Origin: Rhynchopus sp. YZ270_cl-10
Taxonomy: Eukaryota; Euglenozoa; Diplonemea; Diplonemida; Diplonemidae
Length of the DNA stretch: 64,000 bases
Direction: 5' to 3'
Assembly (NCBI GenBank): GCA_964035575.1
Contig: OZ037841.1
Coordinates: 1,674,001 to 1,738,000, forward strand
Part shown: in pieces, positions 21,029 through 31,886 of the stretch
Numbering within the stretch: position 1 is the first letter of the stretch
Layout: each line of letters starts with the position of its first letter
The notes under the pieces: generated by a model
What the model was told of the DNA's origin: nothing
Seen by the model: the letters and a program-made list of their open reading frames with translations, nothing else
Database searches by the model: none
Position numbers and translations under genes: made by a program

Positions 21029-21111
21029 ACAGTGGAGATTGCCCAAGCTGTGACAACACAACCGAGGCAACTACACTTCTCCAACAATTTATCAAAAAAA
21101 TAAAATAAAAT
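21029..21111 (+). repeat. A-tailed short repeat E, copy 1
   Basis: About 65 bp ending in CCAACAATTTATCA and then an A/T-rich tail (AAAATAAAATAAAAT). Four other copies lie at 31.3, 33.0, 34.9 and 57.5 kb. The tail suggests SINE-like retroposition; no Pol III boxes were recognised. Confidence 0.7.
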
Positions 21112-21170
21112 AGTGGAGCACACTCTAGGTGGCTTCACTAATACAACCAAGTTTTCAAAAAGAATAAAAA
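21112..21170 (+). repeat. A-tailed short repeat F, copy 1
   Basis: GCACACTCTAGGTGGCTTCA, then ACTAATACAACCAAGTTTTC and an A-rich tail. It directly follows an E repeat and shares its layout. The second copy at 32898-32970 directly precedes an E repeat. Confidence 0.65.
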
Positions 21171-21375
21171 CAACAACACCTCTTCCACGACTGAGCGCTG
21201 AGGTGTGCTTTCATTGTCGTGTATCCTACCAAACTCCCTTTGAGTACACCTCGTAGAGGTACGGGGGGGTATGCTTGTCTATACAACAGCAAAATGCAAA
21301 CAATTTTTTTTTGAGATTACCTTTTTCTCCTATTCTATTTACCCTCTTTGCCTTCTTTTCGTTTAGAAAAGAAAG

Positions 21376-21774
21376 TACCGTAATTGTAAAAATATTGGGA
21401 CGTAAAAAAGTTGAAACGTAAAAATGTTGGGCCGTAAAAATGTTGGGACAGCTGGGCGAAAAATTCCCGTCCCAACATTTTTACGGCCCAACATATTTAC
21501 GTTCGGGAATTTTTACGTAGATTTTGTTAGGGAAGATTTGTCTTAGCTAGCAAAAAAAAAAAAATTTTTTTTTCGATTACCTAGCGAGTAGGCGGGTTGA
21601 ACGTCACTGGCACGTGTCAAAGTTTTCAAGAGGGCGTGGGAAAAAAACGCTAAGACAAATAGGCTCAAGCCAAAGTAGCCCAAAAAATGTTGGGCCGTAA
21701 AAATGTTGGGACGAGCGAGCCTTTTTTGGGCTGTCCCAACATTTTTACGGCCCAACATTTTTACAATTACGGTA
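21376..21774. mobile_element. MITE with mariner-like TA ends, about 397 bp
   Basis: TA, then CCGTAATTGTAAAAATATTG at the left; its inverse, CAACATTTTTACAATTACGG, then TA at the right. More than 40 bp of each end are inverted copies, and motifs AATGTTGGGCCGT and GTCCCAAC recur inside as subterminal repeats. Flanking TA fits Tc1/mariner insertion. There is no transposase, so it is non-autonomous. Confidence 0.8.
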
Positions 21775-22607
21775 TATGAAATAATCATATTCCATTTTTT
21801 TTAAAATATTGTTATTTTTGCCTCTTTTTCTGTCTCTTAATCTGCAGTGGGCAATACACGGTTCTTTTATTGAAGTGTTGCCTTTACTAATAATCTCCTT
21901 CCGAAAAATGCAGTGGTGAGTCCATCTCAGCTTTTTTCTTAAACATCTTTCTTTCTCTTACTTTCTCACTTTTTTTTTTTAAATGTTACTTCAAAAGAAA
22001 GGGTGCATGTGTTGACCCTCTCAAATACTTTCAACTCTGTGAACTGAAAGTATATGAATCTAATGTTACTGGCTAGTAACCGCTTACACCAAACTACAAT
22101 ACCCTCTCCCCTCTTGGAGGCCACAGATTATTTTTTTTTATTCAACGTATTTTTATGCCATTTTATGGCAACATTTTTTGAGAGGATCGATTACGTGGTC
22201 ACCTTGCTGTGGATTAAATTCTAGATTGTCTAAACTGCTCGTAAGTGCCTTTATTTGCATTTTTCCGCAATGATGGTCATGCGTTCAGAGAAATTTTCTG
22301 ATGTCGAGAAAAAAACATTTTTTTTTTCGGGGTCGGCCACGTGGGTGACAACGGTTGACCATGATTTTTGCCTTTTGTCGGCAGATTATAGCATACCACC
22401 GCATAAGAGCACACAATAGCACATAATTGCGCATGGTCAGAACTAAAAAAAGACTGTCTTCCAGAGCGACTGTACGTTTCTTTTTTCTCGTTCCCTTTCT
22501 CTTTATTTTTTTTTGTATGGGAACATTTTTGTTCCCTATACCCATGCTCAATTTATTGAATGCGTATTTTGTAATGTTTTTTAGTGTATTACACCGTACG
22601 TCACATG

Positions 22608-22988
22608 GGAGCCTTTTCCGGGGAAGTTTTCCCATCCCAGGGAGGCGTTTGCATTTATCAACTTTTTTCACTCCCCCACACCCCCTTCTTCGTATGGTAA
22701 TGGGTACTGTCTTCGACAAGAGCCCCTCTGTACGGGTTGGAACTCGCTCACTGATCCATTTTTGAGATTAGTTCCTGACCCAAGACCCCTCCCATTGTTT
22801 TTTTTTTTCCTTGTTTAATATTTTGTGTGCACAGTGAGTGCACATCGTATGGCCGTTTGCCTTCTCTTGGGTTGCTTGTGTTATGTACCCCTCTTTTGTA
22901 TGATCATGGGCTTACTGTCTTCGTGGCAAGAGCCCCTCTGTACGGGTTGGAACTCGCTCACTGATCCATTTTTGAGATTAGTTCCTGA
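22608..22988 (+). repeat. composite dispersed repeat, copies 3-4
   Basis: Blocks G1 (22608-22676), G2 (22682-22779), G3 (22790-22895) and G2 (22890-22988), in the same order as 18297-18690. This is a duplicated 380-bp segment with a few indels. Confidence 0.8.
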
Positions 22989-23307
22989 AACAACCCTTTT
23001 TTTTTTGAACATACACAAGAACCACCATATAAAAATAAAACTCTGTTTTTAGATAGATGCTTGCCGAATTACTCCCCATACTCATTCACTCAGGGACACT
23101 AATTCGAGCGATCAACGAAAACTCTCTTTTTTTCCTTGTTTTTGTTTCTTTTGACTGAATGCCGATCTAAAAAAAAGAAGAGTTTTATTTTGTGACCCCT
23201 GCACGGGGGAAAAGGCTCCCCTTCGGTGAGGGGGGTTAGGCGCAAAATACTTTTTAGATTCACAAAATCTGTCAAACAAAAATCTGCGGCTTCGTTTCTA
23301 CCTCCAA

Positions 23308-23524
23308 GACCCCTCCTATTGTTTTTTTCTTTGTTTTTTTTTTTTTTTAAATATTTGTGTGCACAGTGAGTGCACATCGTATGGCCGTTTGCCTTCTCTT
23401 GGGTTGCTTGTTATGTACCCCTTGAAGGCTTCTTGTATGATCATGGGTTTACTGTCTTCGTGGCAAGAGCCCCTCTGTACGGGTTGGAACTCGCTCATTG
23501 TTCCATTTTTGAGATTAGTTCCTG
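23308..23524 (+). repeat. composite dispersed repeat, copy 5 (G3-G2)
   Basis: Block G3 is followed by G2 without G1. The G2 core GTACGGGTTGGAACTCGC is unchanged. Confidence 0.75.
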
Positions 23525-23949
23525 ACCCTCCAAGGCCCCTCCTATTGTTTTTTCTTTGTTTTTAAAAAAATATTTCAATTTGTTCCTGGATAAAAACTCC
23601 AGCTTTCGATTGAAAATTATATCTTAATCTTGGTTCCCTACAACTCCTCCCATTAGTTTCATAACCTTTTTCTTTTCTTCTTGCTCATACTTGGGGAATG
23701 AAAAAGCTCCCTCATTATTTTCTCTCCCACCTCACACACCCCCCCCCCGATTTTGTTTTTACTTCATAAAAAAAAAAAGAATATTTTAATCATTTTTACT
23801 TCATTCTCCCAGGGCTCTCGCCAATCATCTCTTTTGGACTAAACAGGGGTGATTTGGGGTTTCGAGCTTTCCCCCCGTAAAGCGGTCGCTTCCCAGGTTT
23901 GCGGAATATCAAACCCCGCGAGATCCATGCTTCTCTCTTCACCCATTTC

Positions 23950-23980
23950 CATCCATCCTTTCATCCACCCACCCCTTCAG
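23950..23980 (+). promoter_or_regulatory. pyrimidine tract plus AG upstream of the TPR gene
   Basis: A C/T-rich stretch ends ACCCCTTCAG, 42 nt before ATG 24023. It fits a 3' splice site. Confidence 0.4.
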
Positions 23981-24022
23981 AAGAAAAAAAAAATCGTTTT
24001 TTTTTTCTCCCCAAAATACAAA

Positions 24023-25678
24023 ATGAGAAGCGATCTCTCACAAGAGGACATGCAGAAGCGCGCCATTTCCGCCCGCCCGACCGACGCTACTGCGTACCTC
24101 ACCTTGGCAGCGCTCCTTGCACAGACGAACACCACCGACACCACTCTTGAGGACGGGACCACTGTCTCTGGCGCTGACCTGCTTACTACTGCCATCTCTT
24201 TGGCACCAACCAGCGCGCATGCTTACGGCATGCTAGGCGCCTCGCTGCAGAAAGGCGAGAGCGTTACCCTCTCTGATGGCCGCACCATGAGCGACACGGA
24301 CCTTGCCAAACGCGCCATCAGCCTTAACCCGGAGTATACCGATGCATACTATAATCTCGGCCTCAGCCTTGGGCCGGGTGAGTTGACGACATTGGAGGAT
24401 GGGTGGGAGGTGAGTCGCGAGGATATGTTCAAAAGGGTGATTTCACTAAGCCCAGAAGACGCATCCTCCTACTACAACCTAGGCACTGCGCTGCGCCAGG
24501 ACGAAACCACCATGCTCGAATGCGGTGCGGTCATGACAGCAGAGTCGCTTTTTAAACGCGCCATCTCTCTCGACCCGACAGATGCAGATGCGTACCATAA
24601 CCTCGGTCTCTTGGTGCCCAGAGGTCAAAATGCGATATTAGAAGACGGGTCGATTCTTTCAAAAGAAGGGTTATTTAAAAGAGCGATTCATCTTAATGCA
24701 GGAGACAGCGATCCGTACTACTCGCTGGCGGCATTGCTTGGGGAGGAGGAGACTGCGGTGCTTGAATGTGGGCGCGAAGTTGGGAAAATGGATTTGCTGA
24801 AAACAGCGTTGCACCTTAGCCCTGAGGAGTCGAAGATGTACATCAAGCTGGCAACACTTCTCGCAGAAGGCGAGACCACCAAACTTCTGAACGGAGCCAC
24901 CGTGACCAACGTTGACCTCCTCAAAACGGCGGTATCGTTGTCCCCGAACAGCTCCTACGCTCACTCTATGCTAGGAATCTCCCTCCCAAAAGATGTCCCC
25001 AACGTTATACTCCACGACGGCCGGGTCATGACCCCTGTTTCCCTGCAGCAACATGCAATCCACCTGAACCCCCACGATGCGCATGCGTACTACACATTAG
25101 GGCACTGCATTCCGAAGGGAGCATCGCTGACTCTGACCGACGGAAGGGTTGTGACAAGAAAGTGTCTGTTCAGAACCGCCGTCTCGTTGGACCCTGCCTA
25201 TCCTCCGGCATTGGTGAGTCTCGGGTCCTGCGTCAAACCCTACGAAACAACAAGGTTATCAAACGGCACGGTGTTCACACGGCAGGAGCTGTTTAAAAGG
25301 GCCATCGCATTGGACCCTACGTACCACCATGCGTTCAGTCTATTAGGGGCGTCGCTGGGGAGAGGTGAGGTGGTTACCTTGGAGAATGGTACCCCGGTTA
25401 GTGGGGAATACCTTTTGAAGCGTGCGATCGCGTTGAACCCGGAGGACCCCACGCCCTTCAACAACCTTGGTGTCTTGGCAGAGCGTGGCGAGACCCTTGA
25501 GGACGGCAGTACTCTGTCTCAAATGGCTCTGTTCAAGCGTGCCATGTCGCTGAACCCGGCAGACCCGGTGGCGATTCGCAACCTCGAGGAGGCCATGTCA
25601 GAAGGAAGCAGCACCGAGCTCGAAGATGGACGCGTTATGACAAAAGAGGGGCTCTTCAAAATGGCGATCTTTTTGTAA
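24023..25678 (+). CDS. TPR-like solenoid protein with 41-residue LEDG repeats
   Basis: 551 residues from MRSDLSQEDM. An earlier in-frame ATG (23849) would prepend a low-complexity tail that spans the likely splice acceptor. The whole protein is thirteen repeats of about 41 residues plus a partial fourteenth. Each has a TPR-like helix pair (DLFKRAISLxP, then AYYNLGxxL) and a loop of the form GExxxLEDGRxMT. The LEDG loop makes the unit longer than the classical 34-residue TPR. There is no signal peptide, membrane segment or catalytic domain. Such solenoids act as scaffolds. Repeats differ by 40-60 per cent, so expansion is not recent. Partner unknown. Confidence 0.85.
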   Translation: MRSDLSQEDMQKRAISARPTDATAYLTLAALLAQTNTTDTTLEDGTTVSGADLLTTAISLAPTSAHAYGMLGASLQKGESVTLSDGRTMSDTDLAKRAISLNPEYTDAYYNLGLSLGPGELTTLEDGWEVSREDMFKRVISLSPEDASSYYNLGTALRQDETTMLECGAVMTAESLFKRAISLDPTDADAYHNLGLLVPRGQNAILEDGSILSKEGLFKRAIHLNAGDSDPYYSLAALLGEEETAVLECGREVGKMDLLKTALHLSPEESKMYIKLATLLAEGETTKLLNGATVTNVDLLKTAVSLSPNSSYAHSMLGISLPKDVPNVILHDGRVMTPVSLQQHAIHLNPHDAHAYYTLGHCIPKGASLTLTDGRVVTRKCLFRTAVSLDPAYPPALVSLGSCVKPYETTRLSNGTVFTRQELFKRAIALDPTYHHAFSLLGASLGRGEVVTLENGTPVSGEYLLKRAIALNPEDPTPFNNLGVLAERGETLEDGSTLSQMALFKRAMSLNPADPVAIRNLEEAMSEGSSTELEDGRVMTKEGLFKMAIFL

Positions 25679-26952
25679 ATCGGGAATTGGACGGTTCTTC
25701 TGCGAGAAGGATTTGAGGAAAGAAGGACAATAACGTAAAATATTTTTGTTGTGTTGTGACGCAGCACTGATGGTTCCCCCGTGGTTCAATTTTATTTTGA
25801 TGTTTCTTTTTCTCTTTCAATTTAGAAGTCCATTGAACGCTTTTCTTTCCAAAATAAAATAAATGAATGAAAACACATGGGTTGCCCGCAATCGTAGGCA
25901 AATCGTGAAAAACAAAAACAAAAAAAATGGCCATTCGATGGCGAAAAGCGTTTCACGGTTTGAGTTGTTTTTTTTGGTGGTATGGGATACGTATCCGCTC
26001 GAGGCGCGAAGTCTGCTGTGTGCTCATGTCCTCATTAAGTATCACTCCTTCGGGTTGCGGTCTTTGTGAGGCGTGTGTATCTCAGATTAGTTTACGTAGG
26101 GTGGGCACCTGCCCGCAGGGCTTTCATATCTGTCTTTCCAATTTTATTTTTTCACTTTTTCTTGTTTCAAAGTGGATTAACGCCCACGAACGAATGCATC
26201 CATTAACCTCCCAATATTGGCTCCCAACAAAAAAAAAAACTAAGAAAAATAATAGGCACCTCTGTCAGTTCTTTTTGCTTTTTTTTTTTTTTTTTTTTTG
26301 GGGGTCAATAAAAATCACCCATCCCTTCATTACATTTTACGTGAACATTTTATCCTTTTTTTAGACAAAGATGTATGCGTGTGGCACATATTTTTCAAAT
26401 TTTCTTTTATTTTTCGTGTTTTTGTACTTTGCTACAAAAAGGTGGGCCTTTTAGTACAGATGGTTTACCCAGCATTGATGTAAAGAGATTCGATGCAACA
26501 ACAAAAAAATATGTGCGGACGACACGCGTTGTCACATTGTCAATGTTTTTCTTTTAAAAAAAACTACAGTATCTCCCTTTCCTTTTGCGTTTCATTCTGA
26601 ATCTGTCTGTGTCTTTGGACACTGGCAGACCACTTTCTTCTCTCTCTCTCTCTCTCTCTTTTTCTCTCTTTTTTTTTGTATTTTTTTTTTGTATCCCCTC
26701 ATTCATCTTTTGCAAGTTTTTGTTTGTTTGTTTTATTTATATTTTTTTCATAGCCATCGCCTCAAATGGCTGGCATCGGGGGGGCGGGACCGAGATGACG
26801 ACCGCTGAACCGTAAAGGGTTTTCTCAACTCCTGTCTATCGGGATAATTGGTAAACTCTGTACGGTGGAAACCCAGGGTTCTCTAGTGACTTAGTGTTGC
26901 CCTCTCCCCCCTCCGTTCTCAGCATTTTTTTTTCTTTCAAAATTTTTTGGTC

Positions 26953-26985
26953 AAGGTGACTAAGCACGGAGAGGCTTGGTTACAA
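26953..26985 (+). repeat. ACGAGAG-type hairpin, copy 3 (CTAAGC class)
   Basis: GGTGA, CTAAGC, loop ACGGAGAG, GCTTGG. The outer right arm is degenerate. Confidence 0.55.
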
Positions 26986-27749
26986 TTTTTTTTTGTTGTT
27001 TTTTTTCTTTTTTTGCGCTAACCCCCCACTGCAAACGGTCTGATAAAGCAAACAACATAATGCGCTTGTTTTAAGTGAACACAACAACAAAAGTGAATAG
27101 TAAAAGAGTACCACGCGAACAAAACCGATTTCCCCTGGAAAAAAAAAATATATCATTGATTGTATCTTGTAAAACTCCTCAGCGCGTTCGCATACTATGA
27201 GTTTCAGAAGGACAATAAGCCCCCCCAATTCCCTCACAACGTTATTTCATATTATCTCTGTACATTTAGTGCACCCTATTATACCTTCTATTCAGTAGAA
27301 TAGTTAGTATAATATATTATGAAACAATCTTCTCTCTGTTTCTGATCTGAAGAAAAAGAGCGATAATTCGAAAGGAGCCGGTTGACACACAAAAAAGAAA
27401 GATGGTGAAGACTGTCTGAATGGCTGCACATTACCCAACAGATTTATCAAAAGAGTAAAATCGTAAATGAATTTTGATGTGTCTTTTGGCAATATTTCGG
27501 ATGCTGCTTCTTGTTTCTTCTGTGCACCTCAGTAAAGTGGTTGCACACTGTTGTTAAGATTTTCTTTTCCTTAAAGTGGCTAATCCCAGAGGCTGAGTTT
27601 CATCTTACCAAACAAACCTTTTCATTTTATTAAAAAAAAAAACTCTCTATTTTTCGTGCCAGCACTTTGTTGTGCACTAAACCTTCTTCTTTTCAACCTT
27701 TTTCTGTTTCGTTTTCATTCTTTTTCTTTATGGACTGCTTCAAAAAGGA

Positions 27750-27944
27750 CACGGCGGACTAGTCAGGGGACTAGTAGTTAGTGCTACTGGTCGAAACGAG
27801 TACTTTTTACGACGAGTCTTACGACATCACAAGTAGAGTTAGCACTAGTAGCCCCCCCCCCCCCCCCTGACTAAAGCAAAACAGAGAGTACAAAGCATAA
27901 ACAAAAAAACCATTTTCAAAACTCCCCCTGACCAGTCCGCCGTG
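27750..27944. mobile_element. MITE with CACGGCGGACT ends, about 195 bp
   Basis: Left end CACGGCGGACTAGTCAGGGG; right end CCCCTGACCAGTCCGCCGTG, its inverse with one mismatch. A second inner inverted pair uses TAGTTAGTGCTAC and GTAGAGTTAGCACTA. A C15 run lies inside. No clear target duplication. Confidence 0.7.
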
Positions 27945-28676
27945 GAGCAATTCCTCGCCCTCCCCACCCCCCCCGATGATATTTTTCTGTTCTCTTAGCG
28001 TCTCTCGCTTCCAATGGCCCCCGCTCCCTCTCGTATAATGAGGAGTGCCACCAAAAAATATAAAACGTGGAAAAAAAAGTCCTGAGGGCAAACGATCACG
28101 GACATTGAACTGATGTGTGTACATCAGTTGTTTTAGGGCATTCGTAAGAGAGGAGTGTTCAATGATGGTACTGTGTGTGAATTTTTTTAAAGCAGGTGTG
28201 TGTGTGGGGTACTTTCTAGGGCTGAACATGCCCAGTGTATGGTGTACAATAAACAAATAGCGAACCTTTTCCCTCCTTCCTCTATTCCTCCTACCCTAAA
28301 AGTAATAAAACGAAAAATCACCAATAAAAAAAAAACACAAAAAACAAACTGGTACAGAGATCTCAAAGTAGAAAAAAAAACCCCCCAAACTTTGATGATA
28401 CAACTTTTTGTGTCTATTCACAGCACTTTGAATGCATAAACAACAAATAAAAGCTACTTTCCAGAGTTGAGGACGACTTGCGTCTATATCTTTTAAGTGC
28501 AATAGCCTTCGGGCAACATTGAGTACAGATCCTGCACTAGCAGGTGATTGTCGACTTCAAAACAACATAATAACTATTACCGGTAACCCGCGAGGAGGGG
28601 GGTGCCACGATGCAGAGGCACGAGAGTGGTTTTGGTGTCTCCTCAAACCCGAGGGCGAAGCCATTATTTCAGCCTC

Positions 28677-28703
28677 TGCACGCGCGAGAGGCGCATTCAT
28701 CTT
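28677..28703 (+). repeat. ACGAGAG-type hairpin, copy 4
   Basis: GCACGCGCGAGAGGCGCATT, followed by CATCTTA. The loop region is GCGAGAG with a TGC/GCA pairing. Weaker than the canonical copies. Confidence 0.45.
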
Positions 28704-29143
28704 ACATAGGCTAGTTGACGCCACGGGTCGGTTTAGGAAATTTGTCCATTTTTCTGGAAAATCGTGTCCCATACCCCCCCATACCGCCCTCAAATGCCCC
28801 CAAACCCTCCAAAACCCTCGCGAACCCTCGCATACCCTACCATACCCAACCATACCCTGCCGTACCCTCCCATACCGCACGTTTGCCTTTTTTTTGGGAT
28901 AATCATGTCCCATACCGTGCCATACCGTGCCATGCCCTGCCATACCGTGCCAAACCCTGCCATACCGTGCCACACCCTGCCATACCCGTGCCAAACCGTG
29001 CCATACCCTGCCATACCGTGCCATACCGTGCCATATCCTGCCATACCCTCCCGGTACTGGGTACTGGCTAATGGCTAATGGCTAATGGCTACCCGTGCCA
29101 TACCGTGCCAAACCCTGCCATACCATTTCTTTTCAATGGCCAG

Positions 29144-29561
29144 CTGTACTGTACTGTGTATACTGTGTATACTGTGTATACTGTGTATACTGTGTATACT
29201 GTGTATACTGTGTATACTGTGTATACTGTGTATACTGTGTATACTGTGTATACTGTGTATACTGTGTATACTGTGTATACTGTGTATACTGTGTATACTG
29301 TGTATACTGTGTATACTGTGTATACTGTGTATACTGTGTATACTGTGTATACTGTGTATACTGTGTATACTGTGTATACTGTGTATACTGTGTATACTGT
29401 GTATACTGTGTATACTGTGTATACTGTGTATACTGTGTATACTGTGTATACTGTGTATACTGTGTATACTGTGTATACTGTGTATACTGTGTATACTGTG
29501 TATACTGTGTATACTGTGTATACTGTGTATACTGTGTATACTGTGTATACTGTGTATACTG
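29144..29561. repeat. 9-bp array (TGTGTATAC)n, about 45 copies
   Basis: Nearly perfect units. It begins with two TGTAC units, the repeat of the E2 intron array, so the 9-mer looks like an expanded derivative. Confidence 0.95.
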
Positions 29562-29805
29562 CGGAAATTGACCAAAAACGAGAACTTGTCCATTTCGGCA
29601 CATTGACCCCACCACTGGTCGGACGGATTCCGGAAATGCAAATACCGCCGTTTAAAAGCTTCACCAAAACAAAAAAAAAATTTTCCAACATCTGGAACCC
29701 CCCTTTACGGAGCGACAACCGGTAGAAACACGGGGAATCGGTTAAGGCGCCACACCATTGAAACAAACTTTTTCAATACCCTGCCATACCATGCCATACC
29801 CTCCC

Positions 29806-30040
29806 GGTACTGGGTACTGGGTACTGGGTACTGGGTACTGGGTACTGGGTACTGGGTACTGGGTACTGGGTACTGGGTACTGGGTACTGGGTACTGGGTA
29901 CTGGGTACTGGGTACTGGGTACTGGGTACTGGGTACTGGGTACTGGGTACTGGGTACTGGGTACTGGGTACTGGGTACTGGGTACTGGGTACTGGGTACT
30001 GGGTACTGGGTACTGGGTACTGGGTACTGGGTACTGGGTA
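29806..30040. repeat. 7-bp array (GGGTACT)n, about 33 copies
   Basis: Near-perfect GGGTACT units with regularly spaced GGG runs on the + strand. The spacing could support G-quadruplexes. Confidence 0.95.
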
Positions 30041-30594
30041 ATGGCTACCCGTGCCACACTGTGCCACACCCTGCCATACCGTGCCATACCCGTGCCACAC
30101 CGTGCCACACTGCGCCATACCCGTGCCAAACCGTGCCACACCCTGCCATACCGTGCCATACCCTGCCACACCCGTGCCAAACCGTGCCAAACCGTGCCAA
30201 ACCGTGCCATACCCTGCCAAACCGTGCCATACCCTGCCATACCCTGCCCTACCCTTACTAACCCTCTCAAACCCCCCCAAATCTGCCCAAATCCTCTCAA
30301 ACCCTCCCAAACCCAAATGTCCGTGACGTCAACTAGCCTATTACAAGCTTTCTCTTTTTTCTTTTCTTTTTCTTTTCTTGTGCCAATGTGTGTACAGTGC
30401 ATTCAACTTCTAAGCGTTTCTCCTTTTTCTTCTTTTCTTTCTGTCTTTTTGACGAAACAGAACAGAGGCGGTTCATCTTACCAACTTTTTCTAGGTGGTT
30501 GCATTCATGATAGGAGATAAGAGCCTGAACGAAGTACTCACCTTTGTTTAAGGTAAATGAACCCGATCCCATTGTTCTGTCTTTTTTTTTTGAA

Positions 30595-30625
30595 GGTGAC
30601 TAAGCACGAGAGGCTTGGGGTCATC
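30595..30625 (+). repeat. ACGAGAG-type hairpin, copy 5 (CTAAGC class)
   Basis: Outer GGTGA/TCATC, inner CTAAGC/GCTTGG (one G-T pair), loop ACGAGAG, 2-nt bulge GG, then TTATAAACTTTTCTTTC. Confidence 0.75.
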
Positions 30626-30969
30626 TTATAAACTTTTCTTTCTTTTGAAGATGTTTTTTTTGTAGGTAGAAGAGCTAGCGAAGGTGACTATGCAAGTTAG
30701 GCGTGGGTGTGTCTTCCAACCTATTCATTTTTTTTGCTTCGTTTTTCGTATTCTGTATCTTTCTCCCTTCCTCTCTTGGTGTTTCTTTATTGAAAGAAGT
30801 CAGTAAAATGGCAAATGCAGTGTTATTTCACAATTCACAAATATAAAAAAAAAAAAAAAAAAAATGGAAAAAAATGTGTGTAGAGGGTGGGTAGCTTTGC
30901 CGTATGCACAGTGTCAAGCTGAAGGTTCCCATCCCTCTGCCTCGTTCCATGCAGTTTTTTTTCTTCACA

Positions 30970-31007
30970 GTGCCTGCGCCCGCCGATGAACGGTGAAGCG
31001 TTTGCAC
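30970..31007 (+). repeat. GTGC/GCAC-family hairpin
   Basis: Outer stem GTGC/GCAC, inner CGCC/GGTG around loop GATGAAC, then TTTCAACTTC. Confidence 0.6.
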
Positions 31008-31289
31008 TTTCAACTTCTCTTTTTTCCCCCATTTGTTTCCCGCCCCCCAAAAAAGCAAAGAGTATCGAGCCCACCTCGAGTCGGGCGATTTTTCGATACA
31101 GCAAAAGAGAAAAAGACGAAAAAAAAAAAATCAAAAAGAACGAAAAAAAAACTACGACACAGCAAAACGGGAGCTCACAATAACGACAAATATAACGACC
31201 GATCTGTATGGTGGCTGGCCCGTTTAAAAAGAAGAAGAAGAACTCGCATGGAAAAGCTTTTCCTCAACCGTCGATATTTACAACAAAAG

Positions 31290-31360
31290 GACAGTGAAGT
31301 TTGCACATGTGGCAACTACACTATTCCAACAATTTTTCAAAAAAAAAAGAAAAATAAAAT
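31290..31360 (+). repeat. A-tailed short repeat E, truncated copy
   Basis: GGCAACTACACTATTCCAAC and an A-rich tail with AAAAATAAAAT. The left half is shortened. Confidence 0.6.
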
Positions 31361-31863
31361 CTGTCCCCTTCTCGCCCCAACTCCCTTACATTATAATCCC
31401 TTCCCCCTCTCAGGGGGGAGGGGAGCAGAAATCAAATGCATGCAATAAAAAAAAACTAAATCCAAAATACAGTGATTGGCAATGCGTTGTAATCGTTGCC
31501 AAAATAAAAAATAAAAAAAAATAAAATAAAAAACAAAACAAAATTTACAACAACCCAAAATATATAACAGAAGAGGGAATACCGTGTAGTGCCTCGTCGG
31601 CCCATGGTACCCCCTTTTTCTTTTTTTTTTCCCTTCTTTTTTTTTCTTCAACGTTTTTTTTTTTCTATTTTTTTTTATTGAAATAATAGGTCTTTTCTTT
31701 CCTTGTGTTGCGAAAAAAAAAAATCGGAGGCTTGTGTGTGAAAAGGTGCTTTTTTTTCACATGTGGGCATCTAAAAAATGTATGGAACAAAGTATAATCG
31801 AGTGCAGACCACTAACATGGTGGCACCAGAGACTCTTCAAGGGTTTTTCCCATTCACATATGC

Positions 31864-31886
31864 ATGTGGTGAGAGTCACATTCATC
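31864..31886 (+). repeat. ACGAGAG-type hairpin, copy 6
   Basis: Perfect ATGTG/CACAT stem around loop GTGAGAGT, followed by TCATCT. Confidence 0.6.

Larger units (their letters stand above)
18117..24022. other. 5.9-kb gene-poor region rich in repeats
   Basis: No gene is seen. It contains the 94-bp gene-region repeat family (18.3-23.5 kb), an 18-bp tandem array (20.27 kb), two foldback elements, a TA-flanked MITE (21.4 kb), A-tailed repeats (21.03-21.17 kb), a palindrome at 19128-19151, and long T- and A-runs. The acceptor of the TPR gene lies at its right edge. Confidence 0.6.
28740..30320. repeat. compound satellite region
   Basis: Degenerate 10-bp units of the CCATACCGTG/CCATACCCTG type (28770-29060, 29087-29130, 29779-29806, 30044-30260) surround a 9-bp array (29144-29561) and a 7-bp array (29806-30040). 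The block at 29562-29660 resembles the flank of the 7.3-kb array. Frames through this region are repeat artefacts. Confidence 0.9.

Noticed and set aside
27903-28060. Minus-strand ACGAGAG at 28.03 kb as a reverse copy of the hairpin family
   Set aside because: Flanking bases do not form either stem; the seven bases alone are expected by chance.
29806-30040. Internal telomere
   Set aside because: GGGTACT differs from known telomere units, and the array sits within a larger satellite with genes on both sides.
29075-30402. Long CIL, VYT, QYT, IHS and VPSTQYP frames
   Set aside because: Translations of 9-bp and 7-bp satellites, open on both strands; no start context or domain.
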